Shown here piece after piece: positions 6,041 to 7,452 of a DNA stretch of 7,452 nucleotides. The stretch is taken from assembly GCA_964517665.1 (NCBI GenBank), contig CAZFCY010000213.1, positions 1 through 7,452 on the forward strand. The letters are read 5' to 3'. Origin of the DNA: Congregicoccus sp964517665 (GTDB lineage Bacteria; Verrucomicrobiota; Verrucomicrobiia; Opitutales; Opitutaceae). Below the pieces are notes generated by a model. It saw only the letters and a list, made by a program, of their open reading frames with translations. It searched no databases and was not told the DNA's origin. How positions within the stretch are numbered: position 1 is the first letter of the stretch; each line of letters starts with the position of its first letter. The position numbers were made by a program, and so were the translations under genes.

Positions 6041-6601
6041 TCATTGAAGTGGCGGGCCGACGATCTCGATTCCATGCTCGGCTGCGGCGGCCCTCAACGC
6101 CTGAATGGCGGCGGCTGACGGTGCTCCGGCCGGCTCTGGCAGTTCCGGGCGCTCCGCCGGACGGCTCACGGCACGCACGAAGCGTTCAAAGTCTCCCCGC
6201 ACTGTGATCGTAAGGCAACGGCCTCCCGGCGCCGACTCCACGCGGTAGGTGTGCGGCACGCCTTTCGGCATGAGCAAGATGTCGCCAGCGCCGAGCCGGC
6301 GCTCCTCGTCTTTTACCTTCACGCGAAACTCCCCTTCCAGGACCTGCATGACCTCATCTTCGGCGCGATGAAGATGCAAAGGCGGTGAAAAGCCATGCGG
6401 CACACGATGCTCGAGGACCGAGATGCCATCCTGGCCCTCCGCCATGGACACCCGGATGGTGACAAGTGAGTTTTGAAACCACAATTGATTTGCCGGCCCA
6501 GCGATGACCCCGGCGGAGGAGCGGGCGCCGCTGATGAGCGCGAAAGAGCCGGCAGCAAGCGCCGAACTGGTGATGAACGAACGGCGTGTGCTGAGATTCA
6601 T
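6041..6601 (-). CDS. Second Tat-exported single-domain cupin protein
   Basis: This is a 186-residue exported cupin. MNLSTRRSFI carries twin arginines (R6, R7), followed by a hydrophobic Ala/Ser/Gly stretch to about residue 30, fitting a Tat signal. Motif 1 is HLHRAEDEVMQVLEG (76-90, ligands H76, H78 and E83), and motif 2 is GDILLMPKGVPHTYRV (106-121, ligand H117), so all four expected metal ligands are present. A Pro/Ala-rich stretch (147-175) precedes the C-terminus. The start is ATG 6601; the frame is open to 6790, but the extra 63 residues are Arg-rich and would bury the Tat motif. It shares fold, export route and orientation with the cupin at 5340-5882, but outside the motifs the two differ, so they look like distant paralogues and not a recent duplication. 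No terminator lies between them, so read-through is possible. The substrate is unknown. Confidence 0.85.
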   Translation of the reverse strand: MNLSTRRSFITSSALAAGSFALISGARSSAGVIAGPANQLWFQNSLVTIRVSMAEGQDGISVLEHRVPHGFSPPLHLHRAEDEVMQVLEGEFRVKVKDEERRLGAGDILLMPKGVPHTYRVESAPGGRCLTITVRGDFERFVRAVSRPAERPELPEPAGAPSAAAIQALRAAAAEHGIEIVGPPLQ

Positions 6602-6794
6602 GCGGGGGCGCGTGAGCGGGGTTGACAGAACAAAGACTGCCTGGAGCCAGGACGGGGTCAAGCGGAGACGGCGCGATCGAAAAACGGCCTCGGTCCCGCG
6701 CGTTGGCTCTGGCGTCGCCGCCTTTCCTGGCCTCATCGCAGCAGCGAGGCGATAAATACAATCCGCATAACGATCCCGCGCCCGCCTCACCCGG

Positions 6795-6809
6795 GCTTGT
6801 TCAACAAGC
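6795..6809. repeat. 15-bp palindrome GCTTGTTCAACAAGC
   Basis: The 7-bp arms GCTTGTT and AACAAGC are perfect reverse complements around a single central C. This is the shape of an operator for a dimeric regulator, or it may be a fragment of a repeat. It lies about 200 bp upstream of the second cupin, which is distant for an operator unless the promoter is also far upstream. The function is unknown. Confidence 0.35.
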
Positions 6810-6812
6810 GTC

Positions 6813-6835
6813 GTGTGACGGCCGGGGCGTCACAC
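6813..6835. repeat. Perfect 8-bp hairpin GTGTGACG/CGTCACAC
   Basis: The arms 6813-6820 and 6828-6835 pair perfectly around a 7-base loop. It starts 4 bases after the palindrome at 6795-6809. A T-run follows on the plus strand only after 16 bases (6852-6857), too far for a standard terminator, and no plus-strand gene ends here. TGACG and CGTCA half-sites could bind a regulator, but no target is evident. Confidence 0.4.
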
Positions 6836-6891
6836 AACTTTCAGGGTTGGGATTTTTTATTAGTAAAGAACCCCGGGGCATTGACGGAAAT

Positions 6892-6958
6892 GTAGGAGCG
6901 GCTTCAGCCGCGATGCGAAAGCGTTGCGTGGACGCATCGCGGCTGAAGCCGCTCCTGC
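6892..6958. repeat. REPIN-like inverted pair, copy B
   Basis: The left arm (6892-6917) and right arm (6933-6958) are reverse complements over 26 positions with one mismatch, around a 15-base loop. The first 23 bases are identical to the left arm of copy A (1133-1155). The loop differs in sequence and length from copy A, as is usual for REPINs. It lies directly beyond the 3' end of the minus-strand DUF1080 remnant, and the remnant's C-terminal frame would find its first stop inside the left arm (6906-6904). Confidence 0.85.
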
Positions 6959-6966
6959 CACAGAGG

Positions 6967-6980
6967 CGAAGCAAGCTTCG
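6967..6980. repeat. 14-bp tail motif CGAAGCAAGCTTCG, copy 3 of 3
   Basis: This is an exact copy of the 14-mer at 41-54 and 1217-1230, 8 bases after the right arm of REPIN-like copy B. It is followed by GGGGAATGAGCCC and then GCAAGGGATTC, where CCC/GGG and GAAT/ATTC can extend a small hairpin. It lies between the inverted pair and the end of the DUF1080 remnant. Confidence 0.75.
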
Positions 6981-6999
6981 GGGAATGAGCCCGCAAGGG

Positions 7000-7436
7000 A
7001 TTCAACGAGCGAATTCTTATGTTCCGAAACCGGGTTTCGCTATCTTTGTCATGGCCCTGAAGCGCAATGGCGCCGCGGGCCAGAAATTCGTATTGTTGAT
7101 TTGCACCTGATACCCGATTTCGGGGAAACCAACTTCTTGGAAGCGAGTATGGAAATAGACTCCAGAATTTGCGAATCGCGATGTCTTCACATCCATGACG
7201 AGCTCAAAATCTTTCCAGTCGTGATTGGCGACGGGTCCGACGTAAAACAGATGGGATCTTGGTCCGTGGGCGGCAATCTCGCCTTCTGAGACTGAGAAGG
7301 TGGTTTGCGACTCCGAGGCCTTCCAGCCTGCAAGCGTGGCGCCATCGAAGAGCGTGGCCCAAGATGCTTCTTCAGCTTTCGCTTGCAGAAGCAAGGCGGA
7401 GCAAAGCACGAGGGTGAAGAATAGTTTCGGGCGCAT
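7000..7436 (-). pseudogene. Secreted DUF1080 (3-keto-disaccharide hydrolase-like) gene with internal deletion
   Basis: DUF1080 proteins are secreted concanavalin-like beta-sandwich proteins that bind or cleave (3-keto-)glycosides and are abundant in Verrucomicrobiota and Planctomycetota. From ATG 7436 the protein has a signal peptide (MRPKLFFTLVLCSALLLQAKA, about 1-21), then LFDGATLAGW (29-38), FELVMDVKTS (77-86), NSGVYFHTRF (90-99) and GYQVQINNT (108-116), all typical of the N-terminal half. The family then expects a DP.KTGSLY segment and about 60 to 70 further residues. Instead the frame continues as unrelated sequence to a stop at 7019-7017 (139 residues; the family usually exceeds 200). 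In another frame, 7086-7003 reads FLARGAIALQGHD followed by RFRNIRIRSL, the normal C-terminal end of the family. So the middle, about 200 bp, is missing and the join near 7085-7095 is out of frame. An upstream TTG at 7451 is a less likely start. Misassembly is the alternative. Confidence 0.82.
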
Positions 7437-7452
7437 GGTTATTTTGCCCAAC

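Larger units (their letters stand above)
6602..6999. other. Intergenic region with palindromes and a second REPIN-like copy
   Basis: No gene is supported here. The part next to the cupin (6602-6770) is plain GC-rich sequence; a TTGACC on the minus strand (6661-6656) resembles a -35 but has no good -10 partner. Two small palindromes lie at 6795-6809 and 6813-6835, followed by an A/T-rich patch with a six-T run (6852-6857). The composite repeat then begins with CCCCGGGGCAT (6871-6881), followed by the inverted pair 6892-6958 and the 14-bp tail motif 6967-6980, and reaches the broken end of the DUF1080 gene. Confidence 0.6.

Noticed and set aside
6656..6661. TTGACC on the minus strand as a -35 for the second cupin
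   Set aside because: At 17 to 18 bases the opposite hexamer (AGTCTT or GTCTTT) is a poor -10, so no promoter is called.
6602..6790. N-terminal extension of the second cupin to 6790
   Set aside because: The added 63 residues are Arg-rich and without features. They would place the twin-arginine motif too far from the N-terminus.
1..7452. A complete new defence or biosynthetic system
   Set aside because: The genes are recognisable families of unrelated function on two strands. No nuclease, transposase, toxin pair, synthase or cassette logic is visible in this window.

Overview
The window looks like GC-rich bacterial DNA, most likely from the Verrucomicrobiota or a close relative in the PVC group. 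This is inferred from gene content: a membrane Ser/Thr kinase fused to a long WD40 region, a secreted DUF1080 protein, Tat-exported cupins, intergenic REP-like palindromes, and no clear Shine-Dalgarno sequences. No rRNA, tRNA or phylogenetic marker is present to prove it. A run of 10 Ns at 593-602 shows that the source is a draft scaffold.

Layout, left to right. Bases 1-255 hold palindromes and no convincing gene. A Sfp-type 4'-phosphopantetheinyl transferase (256-1071, +) is interrupted by the N run, which is probably an unresolved overlap. Bases 1072-1398 hold a REPIN-like pair of inverted 23-mers and its tail. A DUF374-type acyltransferase (1399-2127, +) follows. A 989-residue kinase with one membrane segment and about 14 WD-type units (2271-5240, +) fills the middle of the window. 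The strand then switches. Two small Tat-exported single-domain cupins (5340-5882 and 6041-6601) lie on the minus strand; the first has a terminator right after its stop and a TATAAT box almost touching its start codon. Bases 6602-6999 hold palindromes and a second REPIN-like copy. At the right edge a minus-strand DUF1080 gene (start 7436) appears to have lost its middle: its N-terminal half runs straight into its own C-terminal motif in another reading frame.

The genes do not form an obvious single pathway. The phosphopantetheinyl transferase and acyltransferase both fit acyl-carrier and lipid metabolism. The kinase looks like a transmembrane sensor or scaffold. The cupins and the DUF1080 remnant are exported proteins of the type common in carbohydrate-degrading Verrucomicrobiota. 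I see no complete novel multi-gene system. The points most worth following are the DUF1080 internal deletion next to a repeat, the two-copy composite repeat, the possible leaderless promoter, and the artefactual gap in the transferase.
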